A DNA stretch of 64,000 nt, taken from an uncultured bacterium (GTDB lineage: Bacteria > Bipolaricaulota > Bipolaricaulia > UBA7950 > UBA9294). Both the position numbers and the translations under genes were made by a program. The DNA lies in NCBI GenBank assembly GCA_903857865.1, contig CAIOGO010000006.1, forward strand, positions 91,825 to 155,824, written 5' to 3'. The notes beneath the pieces were generated by a model, which was not told the origin of the DNA, searched no databases, and worked only from the letters and a program-made list of their open reading frames with translations. This document shows positions 50,207 to 60,245 of the stretch, in pieces; within the stretch, counting starts at the first letter, position 1; each line of letters starts with the position of its first letter.

Positions 50207-50436
50207 TCAAGTCGAAGAGCCGAACGGCCTTGTCGACGGTCTGATGCGCAATGGCCAGCTACGGGAACGTCGCGCAACTCGGCCACCGCCTCGGCGACGA
50301 GCTCCACGTACGCCGGCTCGTTGCGCTTCCCGCGGTGGGGGACCGACGTGAGGTAGGGGCAATTGGCCTCGAGCACGAGGCGTTCGAGCGGCACGCAGTG
50401 GGCGGCGCCCTCGCCGCAGAGATCCCGCAAGCATGA
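50207..50436 (-). pseudogene. Frameshifted remnant of a tatD-like gene (C-terminal third)
   Basis: The minus strand encodes LRDLC...VPLERLVLEANCPYL, TSVPHRGKRNEPAYVELVAE and AVAELRDVPV, then, after a one-base shift, AIAHQTVDKAVRLFDL and a stop. This aligns with the last ~75 residues of the intact TatD at 52488-53252 (APLDHLVLETDCPYLTPVPH, RGKRNEPTYIELIASEI). No N-terminal part or start is present. It is a broken, partial homologue about 2 kb from the intact gene. The rest of 49995-50515 holds only a GGAACCC/GGGTTCC hairpin (50110-50131). Confidence 0.75.
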
Positions 50437-50515
50437 GCTCATGTCCCGCCGGGCTCTGGTTGACATAGGGCGAGACCCAGGGTTCAATTGGCGATGGGGA
50501 GGGGAAGTTCTTGCC

Positions 50516-50740
50516 ATGACCGGGAAGGTGATCCTGCTCGCGATTCCGCTCATCCTGATCGAGTTCGCCTTGGCCGTCGTCGCTGTCGTCGACTGGACAC
50601 GGCGGCGGACGTATCGAATTCTGCCGCGCTGGGGCTGGCTCGCCGTCATCGTCGTCCTCGGGATCGTCGGTCCGACGCTCTACTTGACCCTCGGCCGGGG
50701 AGAGGAGCGTGCCGAGTCCGATGGACGCGATTCGCACTAG
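50516..50740 (+). CDS. Small two-helix PLDc_N-type membrane protein (YxlE-like)
   Basis: A 74-residue protein with two transmembrane helices (VILLAIPLILIEFALAVVAV and WLAVIVVLGIVGPTLYLTLG) separated by DWTRRRTYRILPRWG, the phospholipase-D-nuclease N-terminal-like module. In Bacillus a protein of this type (YxlE) precedes the ABC pair YxlFG, as here. It overlaps the ATPase gene by 20 bases. Probable partner or regulator of the transporter. Confidence 0.75.
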   Translation: MTGKVILLAIPLILIEFALAVVAVVDWTRRRTYRILPRWGWLAVIVVLGIVGPTLYLTLGRGEERAESDGRDSH

Positions 50741-51662
50741 CGCCCTCGTCAAGAGCTACGAGCGCGGGAAAGTCCTCGCCCTCAACAACCTCGACCTCGC
50801 GGTTCCCGAGGGCTCGGTGTTCGGTTTCCTCGGTCCGAACGGGGCGGGGAAGACGACGGCGATCAAGATCCTGACCGGCCTCGTCGAGCCGACGTCGGGC
50901 GAGGCGTGGGTGGCCGGCGAGCCGGTGGGCAATGCCTCGGCGCGCCTCCGGTCGCAGATCGGCTACTTGAGCCAGGAGCCGCGTTTCTATCCTTGGATGA
51001 CCGGGCGTGAGCTTCTTGTGTTCGCAGGGAGGCTCTTCGGCACGGGCGCCGGGACCGCCGGCCGCCGAGCGGACGAGTTGCTCGAGATGTCGGGTCTCGC
51101 GCGCGCGGCGAGGCGCCGCGTCGGCGGCTATTCGGGCGGCATGGTCCAACGTCTCGGAATTGCCCAAGCGATCGTCAGCGCGCCGCGTATCCTCTTCCTC
51201 GACGAGCCGTGCGCGTCGCTCGACCCGCTCGGCCGGCGCGATGTGCTCGAGTTCATCGCCCGGCTGCACGGCAGGACGACGGTCCTGATGTCGACGCACA
51301 TTCTCGAAGACGTAGAGCGAGTCTGCGATACCGTCGGGATCATCGATCGCGGCCGGATGGTCGCGACGGCCGAGACCGGCGAGCTCGGGCGGCGTTTCGC
51401 CGCGCCCGTCGTCGAGCTTGAGTTCGAGACCGCTGGCGCGGCGGCCGCATTCGCGTCCGCGTGGGCGGAATTCGGGGGCGCAACCGGGCCCTCCGCGGCA
51501 GTCGAGGGCGAGACCGTCCAACTCCGCGCTCTAGATCTCGCGCAGGCGCGAGCCTCCGCCGTGCGCCTCGTCGCGGCGAAAGATCTACCCCTCGCGCGGC
51601 TCGAGACCCGCTCTGCATCCCTCGAGGACGTCTTCGTTCGCCTGGTCGGAGGGGCATCGTGA
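50721..51662 (+). CDS. ABC-2-type transporter ATP-binding protein (YxlF-like)
   Basis: A 313-residue export-type ATPase with FLGPNGAGKTTAIKILTGLV, Q-loop YLSQEPRFYPWMTGREL, signature YSGGMVQRLGIAQAIV, ILFLDEPCASLDPLGRRD and VLMSTHILEDVERVC. The C-terminal ~90 residues form the usual extra domain of this group. The transported compound is unknown. ATG 50721 is chosen; a GTG at 50709 is possible. Confidence 0.88.
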   Translation: MDAIRTSALVKSYERGKVLALNNLDLAVPEGSVFGFLGPNGAGKTTAIKILTGLVEPTSGEAWVAGEPVGNASARLRSQIGYLSQEPRFYPWMTGRELLVFAGRLFGTGAGTAGRRADELLEMSGLARAARRRVGGYSGGMVQRLGIAQAIVSAPRILFLDEPCASLDPLGRRDVLEFIARLHGRTTVLMSTHILEDVERVCDTVGIIDRGRMVATAETGELGRRFAAPVVELEFETAGAAAAFASAWAEFGGATGPSAAVEGETVQLRALDLAQARASAVRLVAAKDLPLARLETRSASLEDVFVRLVGGAS

Positions 51663-52423
51663 GCCGCCGCCCGTTCTTCGTTCTCTTCGGAAAGGAGCTG
51701 CGCGAGCAGGTGCGCAGCTACCGTTTGCTCATCCTCGGCCTCGTGTTCGTCTTCTTCGGCCTCGCCTCGCCGCTCTTCGCCAAGTTCACCCCCGAGATCC
51801 TGAAGAGTGTCGGGACGGACCAAGGCGTCACGATCGTCCTTCCGGACCCGACGGCGGCCGATGCCGTGGCGCAGTACGTGAAGAACCTGTCCCAGATCGC
51901 CCTCTTCGTCCTCATCTTCCTCTCGATGGGCGCCGTCGTCGCAGAGAAGGAGCGCGGGACCGCAGTCTTCGTCCTGGTGAAGCCGGCGTCCCGCCTCGCC
52001 TTCCTTTCCGCGAAGCTGGCGGTGTTGTGGGCGGCCGTCACGGGAGCCGTCGTCCTCTCCGGCCTGTGCGCTTACGGATACACAGTCGCCCTGTTCCAGC
52101 CGCCCGTCGTCACGGGGTTCATGCTCGCGAACCTCGCGCTTCTTCTGCACCTCTTGACCTTCGTAACGACGACATTCTTCTTCAGCGCCCTGGCGCGCTC
52201 CCAGGTTGTGGCCGGAGTCCTCTCTTTCCTCACCTGGATTCTCCTCGCATCGCTCGGCGGCCTGGGCACCGTGAGTGAGTTCCTCCCAGGGCGCCTTCTC
52301 TCCGCTGCGATGGAGGCTGCTGCGGGAGTTCCTCTTCCGTGGGAACCGCTCGTCGGGAGCGGAGCGCTCATCGCGCTCGCGTTCGTCGGCGCCGTCCTCG
52401 TCTTCCGCCGCTGGGAGCCCTAG
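51659..52423 (+). CDS. ABC-2-type transporter permease (YxlG-like)
   Basis: A 254-residue membrane protein with about six helices. FVLFGKELREQVRSYRLLIL at the N-terminus is followed by VLPDPTAADAVAQYVKNLSQ in the outer loop, AVVAEKERGTAVFVLVKP, and several hydrophobic segments. It forms the export channel with the ATPase gene, which it overlaps as GTGA. The gene is convergent with tatD. Confidence 0.83.
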   Translation: MSRRPFFVLFGKELREQVRSYRLLILGLVFVFFGLASPLFAKFTPEILKSVGTDQGVTIVLPDPTAADAVAQYVKNLSQIALFVLIFLSMGAVVAEKERGTAVFVLVKPASRLAFLSAKLAVLWAAVTGAVVLSGLCAYGYTVALFQPPVVTGFMLANLALLLHLLTFVTTTFFFSALARSQVVAGVLSFLTWILLASLGGLGTVSEFLPGRLLSAAMEAAAGVPLPWEPLVGSGALIALAFVGAVLVFRRWEP

Positions 52424-52487
52424 GAGCACCAGCCTCTTCGCGGCGAAGCCGCACGGCCTTGGTCCGCGCCTGCTCCTCATGACCCGC

Positions 52488-53252
52488 TTAGGAGATTCCG
52501 AACAGGGTCAGCGCGTTGGCCGTCGTCGCCCGCGCGACGTCGTCGATGGAGATCCCGCGCAGGCATGCGATCTCGGAGGCGATGAGTTCGATGTAGGTCG
52601 GCTCGTTCCGCTTTCCGCGATGCGGCACGGGCGTGAGGTACGGGCAATCGGTCTCGAGGACGAGGTGGTCGAGCGGCGCCTGACGAACAGCGTCTCTCAA
52701 CGCAGCGTTCGCGGGGTAAGTGATCGGGCCGCCCGCGCCAAGGTGAAGGCCGAGACGAAGGAAGGTCTCCGCCTGCGCCAAATTGCCGAGGAACGAGTGA
52801 ACGACGCCGCGGTGGCTCGCGCCGGCCTCGCGCAGGATGACGAGGAGATCGTCGGTGGACTGGCGATTGTGCAGCACGACGGGCAGCTCGAGTCTCTTCG
52901 CAAGCTCGAGCTGCGCTGCGAAGACGCTGCGCTGGACGTCACGCAGCGAGAGGTCGCGGTAGTAGTCAAGGCCGATCTCGCCAATCGCCACGGCGCGCGG
53001 ACTCTTCGCAAGATCCTCCAGTTCGCGGAGGACGCTCGGCGTCACAGTCTTCGCGTCGTGCGGATGGACGCCGACGGCCGCCCAAATCCCGCGGTGGCGT
53101 TCGGCGAGCCGGACCGCCTCGCGGCTGGACGCGAGGTTCGCGCCCACGGCGATCACTCCGATGTCCGCTGCGAATAGGCCGGCGATCACGGCCGCGCGAT
53201 CCTTGTCGAACGCGCGGTCGTCAAGATGGGCGTGCGTGTCGATCAGGCGCAT
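52488..53252 (-). CDS. tatD: TatD-family metal-dependent DNase
   Basis: A 254-residue TIM-barrel hydrolase: MRLIDTHAHLDDRAFD with the metal H-x-H, AVGVHPHDAKTV, AIGEIGLDYYRDLSLRDVQR, PVVLHNRQSTDDL, GVVHSFLGN, and VLETDCPYLTPVPHRGKRNE. It is the last gene of the minus-strand housekeeping run and overlaps nnr by ten bases. Confidence 0.92.
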   Translation of the reverse strand: MRLIDTHAHLDDRAFDKDRAAVIAGLFAADIGVIAVGANLASSREAVRLAERHRGIWAAVGVHPHDAKTVTPSVLRELEDLAKSPRAVAIGEIGLDYYRDLSLRDVQRSVFAAQLELAKRLELPVVLHNRQSTDDLLVILREAGASHRGVVHSFLGNLAQAETFLRLGLHLGAGGPITYPANAALRDAVRQAPLDHLVLETDCPYLTPVPHRGKRNEPTYIELIASEIACLRGISIDDVARATTANALTLFGIS

Positions 53253-54805
53253 CGTTCGATCTCCCGGAATGCTCTCGGTAGAAGTTCGACGATGTCTGAC
53301 GGCACGAGCGATCGCTCGGAGCGGTCGAGCGAGAAGAGCTCGGCCGCAGCGCCGTGAACGTAGGGTCCCACGAGGGCCGCGTCCTCGAGCGATGCCCCGC
53401 CGGCGACGAGGCCGGCGAGGAGGCCCGTCAGGACATCGCCGCTGCCCCCGGTCGCGAGTCCCGCACTCCCCGTTGGATTCAGGTAGAGTCCACCTTTCGG
53501 GAACGCGATGACCGTCGGCCGCCCTTTCAACACCGTGATCACGTCGTGTTCGGCGGCGAACCGCGTCGCTTCCTCAACCCGTCGCCCGTCGATATCGGCC
53601 GCGCTAGCTCCCGTAAAGAAGCCGAGCTCGCCCGGGTGCGGCGTCAGGATGGCGCGGCCGGCGAGGGCAACCAGGGTCTCGGGCCGCTGCGACAGGGCGT
53701 AGAGCGCGTCGGCATCCACGACCACGGGGCCGCTGTACGCTTCAAGCGCAGCGCAGACGGCCTCGCAGGTCCCCTCCGAGCGAGAGAGCCCGGGACCGAT
53801 CGCGAGGGCGTCGACACGCCCAAGAGAGGGAGTGAGTTGGCCAACGGCCTCTGGCACGAGACACCCGCTTTCCTCGGCAAGCGGAACGACGAGCGCCTCC
53901 GGCAGCACAGCGTGAATCGCCGCCGCGAGCGACGCAGGGATTCCGATCGTCAGGAGTCCCAGGCCGGCGCGCAACGCACTGCGGCCGGCAAGGATGGCCG
54001 CGCCGACCATGCCCCGAGATCCGGCGAGAAGGAGGACGTGGCCGAACGTCCCCTTGTGTCCAGTCGGTGGGCGGGGAGGCAGGCGCCGTCCAGCACCCGC
54101 GCGATCAAGAACGCGGGCCCACGGCATCACCTCCGCCAACGCGCCCAGCGGGTAGTCGACCGAGACCACCGCCACGTTGCCGCACAAGCCGGACGCCGGG
54201 AAGAAGAGGTGCGCCGGCTTGAGGAACTCCATCGCCAGCGTGACATCGGCCTTCACCGCCGGACCGGGGACCTCACCGACGTCGGTGGCAAGGCCGCTCG
54301 GCACGTCCAGGCTGATCGTGAAAGCGCGCGCTCGGTTCAGGAGATCGACGATGCCGACGGCTGCCCCTTCGAGCGGCCGCGAGAGCCCGCTCCCATAGAG
54401 GCCGTCGATCGCGACGTTCGCCCACCCGACGGCACGCTCTAGCGGTCCGAGATCCGTCTCATCGATTGCGGTCACGTCGCCGCCAGCCGCCTGGAGGCGG
54501 CGAAGCGCTCGCTCCACGGACTCGGAAGGCACGCCCCCTCCAGCGAAGAGAAACGCTCGCACGTCGATTCCCGCTTCGAGGAGCCGGCGGGCCACGACGA
54601 GGGCGTCCGCGCCGTTGCCCCCTGGGCCGGCGACGACGGCCGCGCGCTGGGCCGTCGCGTGATCGAGAACCCACTCGGCCGCTGACTTCCCAGCGCTCTC
54701 GATGAGTTCGTCGACATCCATCCGCGCCGCGCGGGCAAACGCGTCGATGCGGCGCTGTTCCGCCGCGGTGACGACGATCCTCTCGCCCTGCGCCCGCCCG
54801 ATCAC
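53243..54805 (-). CDS. nnr: Bifunctional NAD(P)H-hydrate epimerase/dehydratase
   Basis: Repairs hydrated NADH/NADPH. The N-terminal epimerase (YjeF_N) half has VVAGPGGNGADALVVARRL and FTISLDVPSGLATDVGEVPG. The C-terminal ADP-dependent dehydratase half has GHKGTFGHVLLLAGSRGMVG, ALAIGPGLSR, VVVDADAL, AILTPHPGELGFFTG and GLATGGSGDVLTGLLAGLV. 520 residues. It overlaps miaA by four bases. Confidence 0.93.
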   Translation of the reverse strand: MIGRAQGERIVVTAAEQRRIDAFARAARMDVDELIESAGKSAAEWVLDHATAQRAAVVAGPGGNGADALVVARRLLEAGIDVRAFLFAGGGVPSESVERALRRLQAAGGDVTAIDETDLGPLERAVGWANVAIDGLYGSGLSRPLEGAAVGIVDLLNRARAFTISLDVPSGLATDVGEVPGPAVKADVTLAMEFLKPAHLFFPASGLCGNVAVVSVDYPLGALAEVMPWARVLDRAGAGRRLPPRPPTGHKGTFGHVLLLAGSRGMVGAAILAGRSALRAGLGLLTIGIPASLAAAIHAVLPEALVVPLAEESGCLVPEAVGQLTPSLGRVDALAIGPGLSRSEGTCEAVCAALEAYSGPVVVDADALYALSQRPETLVALAGRAILTPHPGELGFFTGASAADIDGRRVEEATRFAAEHDVITVLKGRPTVIAFPKGGLYLNPTGSAGLATGGSGDVLTGLLAGLVAGGASLEDAALVGPYVHGAAAELFSLDRSERSLVPSDIVELLPRAFREIERCA

Positions 54806-55743
54806 GATCTTCCCACCTCACCTCGCCACGAGGACGCGATCTCGTCCGCAACCGACGACACACCCCGCCCCGTGACGCAGATCCACGATACGCCGGCCTC
54901 TCCACGAAACCAGGCCATCTGTCGGCGCGCCAGAGACCACGTTGCGCGGACGATCCGATCGGCGAGTTCGTCGCGCGTGATGACGCCCGCCAGGTACGCC
55001 CACGCCTCCGGAACGCCGACCGAGCGGAACGCCTGACACCCGGGCGCCAGGCCCCGCTCCTTCAGCCGCGCTACTTCGTCAACCAGGCCGTCGTCGAGCA
55101 TGTCCTGCACGCGCCGAGCGACGGCCGCGCGGTGATCGTCTCGATCGCGTTCGAGGCCGAAGACGTGGAACGCGAAGGGAAGCGGGACGGCCTCGCTCTT
55201 CCACGACGTGATCGGCCTGCCACTCGCCGCCTCCACCTCAAGGGCCCTCACGATTCGAAGACGATCGCGCGGATGAATCGCCGCCGCAGCGGGCGGGTCG
55301 ACCGCAGCCAGCCTGCGGTGAAGCTCGTCCGACGCCACGTCGTCGAGGGACTGTCGGAACTCGGCGTTCTTCCCGGGGCCTTCGAACAGGCCGCGGAGTA
55401 CGGCAGCCAGGTACAGCGTTCCTCCCCCAGCAACGATGGGCACTCGCCCGCGCGCGTGGATTGCCGGAACGATGCGATTCACGTCGGCGCGAAACGCCAT
55501 GGCGTCGTACTCCCCGTCCAGGGGAACGCAGTCGAGAAGGTGGTGTGCGACGCCGCGGCGTTCGGAGATCGAGGGTTTGGCCGTCACGACGTCGAGGCCC
55601 TCGAAGAAGGCGCGCGAGTCGGCGGAGAGGATCTCCCCGCCCAGCTGCAGGGCAAGCTCGATCGCCACGGCCGACTTGCCCGTCGCCGTGGCTCCGACGA
55701 GAACGAGTACGTCGCGCGACCGCTCCGTCGGACCCGCGGCCAC
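54802..55743 (-). CDS. miaA: tRNA dimethylallyltransferase
   Basis: Transfers the dimethylallyl group to A37 of tRNAs reading UNN codons. P-loop LVGATATGKSAVAIELA, then GGEILSADSRAFFEGLDVVT, IVAGGGTLYLAAVLRGLF and the late FRSVGVPEAWAYL. The canonical motif DSRQVY is DSRAFF here, a mild deviation. 313 residues. It follows rpoD by four bases and overlaps nnr. Confidence 0.92.
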   Translation of the reverse strand: MAAGPTERSRDVLVLVGATATGKSAVAIELALQLGGEILSADSRAFFEGLDVVTAKPSISERRGVAHHLLDCVPLDGEYDAMAFRADVNRIVPAIHARGRVPIVAGGGTLYLAAVLRGLFEGPGKNAEFRQSLDDVASDELHRRLAAVDPPAAAAIHPRDRLRIVRALEVEAASGRPITSWKSEAVPLPFAFHVFGLERDRDDHRAAVARRVQDMLDDGLVDEVARLKERGLAPGCQAFRSVGVPEAWAYLAGVITRDELADRIVRATWSLARRQMAWFRGEAGVSWICVTGRGVSSVADEIASSWRGEVGRS

Positions 55744-55747
55744 AGGC

Positions 55748-57145
55748 CTAGTCCTCCGCCAGGAGCAGCTCGCGGAACTTCCGAAGCTCCGCGCGCCGCG
55801 ACGGGTGCTTCAGTTTCTCGATCGCCTTGATCTCGATCTGACGCACGCGTTCGCGCGTGATGTTGAACTTGAGGGACACGTCCTTGAGGGTCCGCGGATG
55901 CCCGTCCTCCAAGCCATACCGCAGCTTGAGAATCTCCCGCTCCCGCTCGTCGAGTTGGTCGAGGGCGCGCGCGAGCTGCTCGCGCAGGAACATGCGGAAC
56001 GTCTCCTTCGTCGGAGACGGCGAGGAGGGATCCTCGATGAAATCGCCGAGCGTGTCCTCGTCTTCCTCGCCGATCGGGCGCTCCAAGGACGCGGTGTACT
56101 GCGACACGCTCTCGACTTTCTTGATCTTGTCGATCGACATCCCGGTGAGCAGGGCGAGGTCCTCCAGCGTCGGCGCGGAGCCGTGCGACTGGATGTACTC
56201 GCGCTTCACGCGGTTCAGCTCGCGCACGGTCTCGATCATGTGCACGGGCACGCGGATGGTGCGCGATTGGTCGGCAATCGCCCGCGTGATGGCCTGGCGG
56301 ATCCACCACGTGGCGTAGGTAGAGAACTTGTAGCCGCGCGCGAAGTCGAACTTCTCCACCGCCTTCATCAGGCCCATGTTTCCCTCCTGGATGAGGTCAA
56401 GAAACGAGAGCCCGCGGTTCATGTACCGCTTGGCGATCGAGACGACGAGCCGAAGATTCGAGATCGTCAGACGGTCGCGCGCCGCGCGCCCCTCGCGCAC
56501 GAGGGCCTCGAGCTCCTCGCGGGGCGCCTTGGGCTTCGGCAACTCGCCGTGCAGCTTCTCCTCGAAGGACGACGAGCTCAAGAGCTCGGCCGCCTCGCGA
56601 CCGCGGTGCACGAGGTCGTCCACTTCCGCTCGCTCCACGGGGGACAGGTCGCACGCGGCCTTGAGGCGCTTCGCCGCCTGCACTCCTGCTTGCTTGGCGA
56701 TCGACAATTCCGCGTAGGCCCCGATCTCCATTGCCTTCGCTAGCGTGACCTCCCCTTCCTTCGTCAGGAGAGGCACCTTGCCGATCTCGCGCAGGTACGT
56801 CTTGACCGGATCCTCGCGACGGTCGGCCCCATCGCCAGCCTCCCAGTCAGGAGCACGGTTGTGGGCTCGGGCGCTCGGCGCCGCCTCGGCGCCCGCTTCC
56901 TCGTCGGCCGGCTCGTCGTCCCCGATCAGATCCTCGGGATCCGCCAGTTCGTCGGCGACGTCGTCGTCCAGCGCGTCCTCGGCTGCAAGGTCCTCTTCGT
57001 CGGCGACCGCCTCCTCGTCGAGGACCGCCACGATTTCGTCCGGCTCGTCGGGAAGCACGACCTGCTTCTCGTCCTCGCGAATCGCCGGGATCTCAGCGGG
57101 CTTCCGCGGCGCCTTCGCCTTGCGCTTTCCCTTTGTCTCGGCCAT
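55748..57145 (-). CDS. rpoD: Primary RNA polymerase sigma factor (sigma-70/SigA)
   Basis: A 465-residue sigma-70. An acidic, low-complexity N-terminal ~105 residues comes first, then region 1.2 ([20 protein letters not shown]), region 2 ([59 protein letters not shown]), region 3, and region 4.2 ([20 protein letters not shown]). It directs housekeeping transcription. Its start lies inside the end of dnaG (53-base overlap), the classical macromolecular-synthesis order. Confidence 0.96.
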   Translation of the reverse strand: MAETKGKRKAKAPRKPAEIPAIREDEKQVVLPDEPDEIVAVLDEEAVADEEDLAAEDALDDDVADELADPEDLIGDDEPADEEAGAEAAPSARAHNRAPDWEAGDGADRREDPVKTYLREIGKVPLLTKEGEVTLAKAMEIGAYAELSIAKQAGVQAAKRLKAACDLSPVERAEVDDLVHRGREAAELLSSSSFEEKLHGELPKPKAPREELEALVREGRAARDRLTISNLRLVVSIAKRYMNRGLSFLDLIQEGNMGLMKAVEKFDFARGYKFSTYATWWIRQAITRAIADQSRTIRVPVHMIETVRELNRVKREYIQSHGSAPTLEDLALLTGMSIDKIKKVESVSQYTASLERPIGEEDEDTLGDFIEDPSSPSPTKETFRMFLREQLARALDQLDEREREILKLRYGLEDGHPRTLKDVSLKFNITRERVRQIEIKAIEKLKHPSRRAELRKFRELLLAED

Positions 57146-58904
57146 GCATCCCCCTTCGCGCATCCCTCTCCGCCGCAACCGAGCTCTTCTCGAGGGAGAG
57201 CACCTGCTGTTCTCGCGTCAGCCGTGCCCACTCCTCCCAGTCGTCGGCCGCAGCGGCGCTGCGGATCCCCGTTTCGACGTCCGCCAGCTTCCGCTCGAGC
57301 GCCGGAAGGCGAACCGCTTGGTCGAGCGCATCCTCGAAAGCCCTCTCCACGTCTGCAAACTCCACCGGGGCGAGTGCATAGTAGGACGCAACGGCCGCCT
57401 CTGCCTCGTGCCCTTGTTCGCGCAACCTCTCAACGACCCAAGCGGAGATTCTAGGCGATTCCGGCGCGTTCGCCAGCGCCTCGACGATCGGACGGTGCGC
57501 AAGCGAGAAGTCGGACGCCGATGCAACGGCGGCAACGCGCGTCCAGCCCACGTCGCCGCGGAGGAGAAGGGCAAGCAGGTCGTCTTCCGCCCCCCACCGC
57601 ACCCCGTCCGGCGCGTCGCCCTGCGGAGCGTCCGCCCCGCGTCGCGCCGGCCGCGCGGCCAGCTCCCGCGCCACCCCCTCAGGGGGAAGGTCGAGAACGT
57701 CGGCAATGCCGCGCGCGATCTCCTGCTGCAACGGAAGGCTGCGGACGCCGCGGTAGAAGTCGCGTGCCTCGGCGAGGACACGCTCCTTCCCCACGACGCT
57801 CGATGGGTCGTGCTTCGCAGCCAACGAGTCCAGGTAGAAGCGGTGGAACGGAACGGCGTCTCGTACCGCCTCGCGCATCGCGTCGACCCCCTGCTGCCGC
57901 ACCAGGCTGTCCGGATCCTCGTCTTCGGCGAGCCGCGCGACGCGAACGGCGAGGCCGCTGTTCCGCAGGATCTGCATCCCCCGCACCGCGCCGGCACCTC
58001 CAGCCGTGTCGCGGTCGTAGGCGATGACCACTTCCTCGACCAGCCGCCCAAGCAGGTCGGCCTGTCCTTGGGTGAGCGACGTCCCCATGCTACCCACGAC
58101 GTTGACCAAGCCGGCCTGGTGGAGCGTCAGGACGTCCGTGTACCCCTCGACGAGGATAGCGCAACGAGCATCGCGCATGGCATCCCGCGCCCAATGCAGT
58201 CCGTACAAGTGCCGGCTCTTGTCGAACAGCGGCGTGGTCGGGGAGTTCAGGTACTTCGGTTCCCCTTCGAACGCGCGGCCGCCGAAGGCGATCGGGCGTC
58301 CCGACACATCGTAGATAGGGAACATCGTGCGGTCGCGGAACCGATCGTAGGTGCCCTTTTCCCCTTCGACGAGAAACCCCGCTTGGAGGAGCGCATCCTG
58401 GCCGAAGCGGCCGCCGAACGCCCGTTTCACGTTATCCCAACCCGGCAATGCGTAGCCGAGTCCGTACCGCTTCCAGGCAGCCTCGTCGAAGCCTCGGCTC
58501 TCGAGGTACGCGCGGGCGGCAGCTCCTTGGCGCGTGTCGCCGAGGTTCGCAGCGTAGTGCTCGGCCACGGCGGCGACCACGGCGCGCAGTTTCTCGCGCT
58601 CTCCGTCCTCCCGGCTCGACGAGAGGGACACGCCCGCTTCGTCCGCCAGGCGTTGCGCGGCCTCGATGAACGTCAGCCGCTCGATCTTCATGAGGAAGGC
58701 GAAGAGGTCGCCGCCCTCGCCGCACCCGAAACAGTGCCACAGACCCTTCTCCCCGTTGACCATGAACGACGGCGTGTCGTCCTTATGGAACGGGCAGCGT
58801 CCCTTGTGGCTCGATCCCGACTTCGTGAGCGTCACGTACCGCGACACGAGGGAGATGAGATCGACTCGCTCCTTGATCGCTTGGACGTCCTGCTTCAGTG
58901 CCAT
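57093..58904 (-). CDS. dnaG: DNA primase
   Basis: Makes RNA primers for replication. The N-terminal zinc finger is [13 protein letters not shown] plus [16 protein letters not shown]. The catalytic core follows ([34 protein letters not shown]) with TOPRIM motifs [16 protein letters not shown] and [13 protein letters not shown]. The C-terminal helicase-interaction part ends [15 protein letters not shown] and beyond. About 603 residues. The frame is open further upstream, but ATG 58904 starts at the conserved N-terminus. Confidence 0.95.
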   Translation of the reverse strand: MALKQDVQAIKERVDLISLVSRYVTLTKSGSSHKGRCPFHKDDTPSFMVNGEKGLWHCFGCGEGGDLFAFLMKIERLTFIEAAQRLADEAGVSLSSSREDGEREKLRAVVAAVAEHYAANLGDTRQGAAARAYLESRGFDEAAWKRYGLGYALPGWDNVKRAFGGRFGQDALLQAGFLVEGEKGTYDRFRDRTMFPIYDVSGRPIAFGGRAFEGEPKYLNSPTTPLFDKSRHLYGLHWARDAMRDARCAILVEGYTDVLTLHQAGLVNVVGSMGTSLTQGQADLLGRLVEEVVIAYDRDTAGGAGAVRGMQILRNSGLAVRVARLAEDEDPDSLVRQQGVDAMREAVRDAVPFHRFYLDSLAAKHDPSSVVGKERVLAEARDFYRGVRSLPLQQEIARGIADVLDLPPEGVARELAARPARRGADAPQGDAPDGVRWGAEDDLLALLLRGDVGWTRVAAVASASDFSLAHRPIVEALANAPESPRISAWVVERLREQGHEAEAAVASYYALAPVEFADVERAFEDALDQAVRLPALERKLADVETGIRSAAAADDWEEWARLTREQQVLSLEKSSVAAERDARRGMHGRDKGKAQGEGAAEAR

Positions 58905-58906
58905 CC

Positions 58907-59479
58907 TTAGGACAGACCGCGCAAGAACGGATTCCGCCGGCGCTCGCGTTCGAGCGTCGTCGCTTCGCCGTGCCCCGGGTAGACCACGGCCTCGCCCGAT
59001 AGGGCGAGCAGCTTCCGCAGGGACCGGTCCATCTCCTCGTCCGACCCTCCCGGGAGGTCCGTGCGCCCGACGGAACCGGCGAACAGGAGGTCGCCGGTCA
59101 GGAGGACTCCGTCGAGCGCGAGGACGACGCTGCCCGGCGAGTGGCCGGGCGTGTGGAGGACGCGGACGCCCTCCACGAGTTCCTCTCCGTCCCGCAGCAT
59201 CCGCTGGATCGGGGGATGCTGGGGAAAGAACAGCGAGACAAGCTTCAAGTCCGCCTCGTGGATGCACACCGCGCCCGACGGAACGGCCCAGTTTCCACCC
59301 ACGTGATCGTAGTGCCCGTGCGTGTCGACGACGAAGTCAACCCGGCGATCGCCGACCAAAGCGCGCAGCCGCGGGTCGTCCGCAGCCGGATCGACGAGGA
59401 GAACGTGTCGTCCCGTCTCGACGAGGTAGGCATTGGTGCCAAGCGAGCCGAGACAAGCGGACGTCACCTTGATCGTCAT
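58907..59479 (-). CDS. Metallo-beta-lactamase-fold hydrolase (glyoxalase II-like)
   Basis: A 190-residue zinc hydrolase. The metal motif is THGHYDHVGGNWAV, followed by HTPGHSPGSVVLALDG, LLTGDLLFAGSVGRTDLP and VVYPGHGEATTLERER. It matches YcbL/YqgX-type small hydrolases related to hydroxyacylglutathione hydrolase; the physiological thioester is unknown. Two bases separate it from dnaG. Confidence 0.88.
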   Translation of the reverse strand: MTIKVTSACLGSLGTNAYLVETGRHVLLVDPAADDPRLRALVGDRRVDFVVDTHGHYDHVGGNWAVPSGAVCIHEADLKLVSLFFPQHPPIQRMLRDGEELVEGVRVLHTPGHSPGSVVLALDGVLLTGDLLFAGSVGRTDLPGGSDEEMDRSLRKLLALSGEAVVYPGHGEATTLERERRRNPFLRGLS

Positions 59480-59486
59480 CTTCCTC

Positions 59487-60245
59487 CTAAGTGTGCGCCA
59501 CGGTCAGGACAACGACTCTGTCGAACCCAGCTTCCTTCAGCGTCCGCGCGCACTCGTCCGCCGTCGCCCCCGTCGTAAGAAGATCATCGACGAGGAGTAC
59601 CACGCCCCTCCCAGATCGTACCCCACGGAAGGCGTCCCTCAAGTTCGTCTCCCGCTCGCGCGCCGAAAGCGCGCGCTGCGGCATCGTCACCCGCACCTTG
59701 GCCAAGAGGCGCCGCGCCGGCAGCCCGAGCCGCCGCGCCGTCGCCCGCGCGAGGAAGCGCGAAGGGTTGAAGCCGCGCGCGCGCTCCTCCGATCGAGTCA
59801 TCGGCACGTGCGTGACGACATCGACCCTCTCGCCCTCCGCCACCAGCCGGCTCCCAAGCTCCCTCGCGAACCACCGCCCCACGGCCTTCTCCCGCGCGAA
59901 CTTGAAGGCGTGGAGGAGTTCCCGCCACCCGTCATCGTACGGTCCCAGGGAGATGGCCCGATCGAAGCCGCGCACCCGCGTGCCGCATCGCGGACAAAGG
60001 TCCAGCGAGGGGTTCGCGAGCGCTTCGCCGCACTGTCGGCAGACGGGGTCCTCGACCCGCGGGAGTCGGTCGACGCAGGCGCCGCAGACAACGACGCCCC
60101 ACCTTGTGGCAGCGCCGCAGCGAGCGCACTCCGCCGGGTAAAGGAGGGCGGCGACTCCGGCGCCCCCGTCCCGAACCCAACGGACGGGTCTAGAGAACCA
60201 GCGCCAACCGGAGAAGCTGGTTCGTGTAGCCCCACTCGTTGTCAT
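59487..60245 (-). CDS. ComF-family phosphoribosyltransferase-like protein
   Basis: About 252 residues. It has a double zinc-ribbon N-terminus (CARCGAATRWGVVVCGACVD and CRQCGEALANPSLDLCPRCG) and a C-terminal phosphoribosyltransferase fold with VVLLVDDLLTTGATADECAR. ComF proteins act in competence or DNA processing. No alternative start codon exists before the first zinc ribbon, so the start lies within the end of gap (56-base overlap). Confidence 0.88.
   Translation of the reverse strand: MTTSGATRTSFSGWRWFSRPVRWVRDGGAGVAALLYPAECARCGAATRWGVVVCGACVDRLPRVEDPVCRQCGEALANPSLDLCPRCGTRVRGFDRAISLGPYDDGWRELLHAFKFAREKAVGRWFARELGSRLVAEGERVDVVTHVPMTRSEERARGFNPSRFLARATARRLGLPARRLLAKVRVTMPQRALSARERETNLRDAFRGVRSGRGVVLLVDDLLTTGATADECARTLKEAGFDRVVVLTVAHT

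Noticed and set aside
56745-58910. Very long open frame antisense to rpoD and dnaG
   Set aside because: It mirrors two unmistakable genes; long antisense frames are expected in GC-rich coding DNA, and the translation has no domain.
58905-59267. Upstream extension of dnaG by 121 codons
   Set aside because: The extension overlaps the metallo-hydrolase gene in another frame; the conserved DnaG N-terminus begins at ATG 58904.
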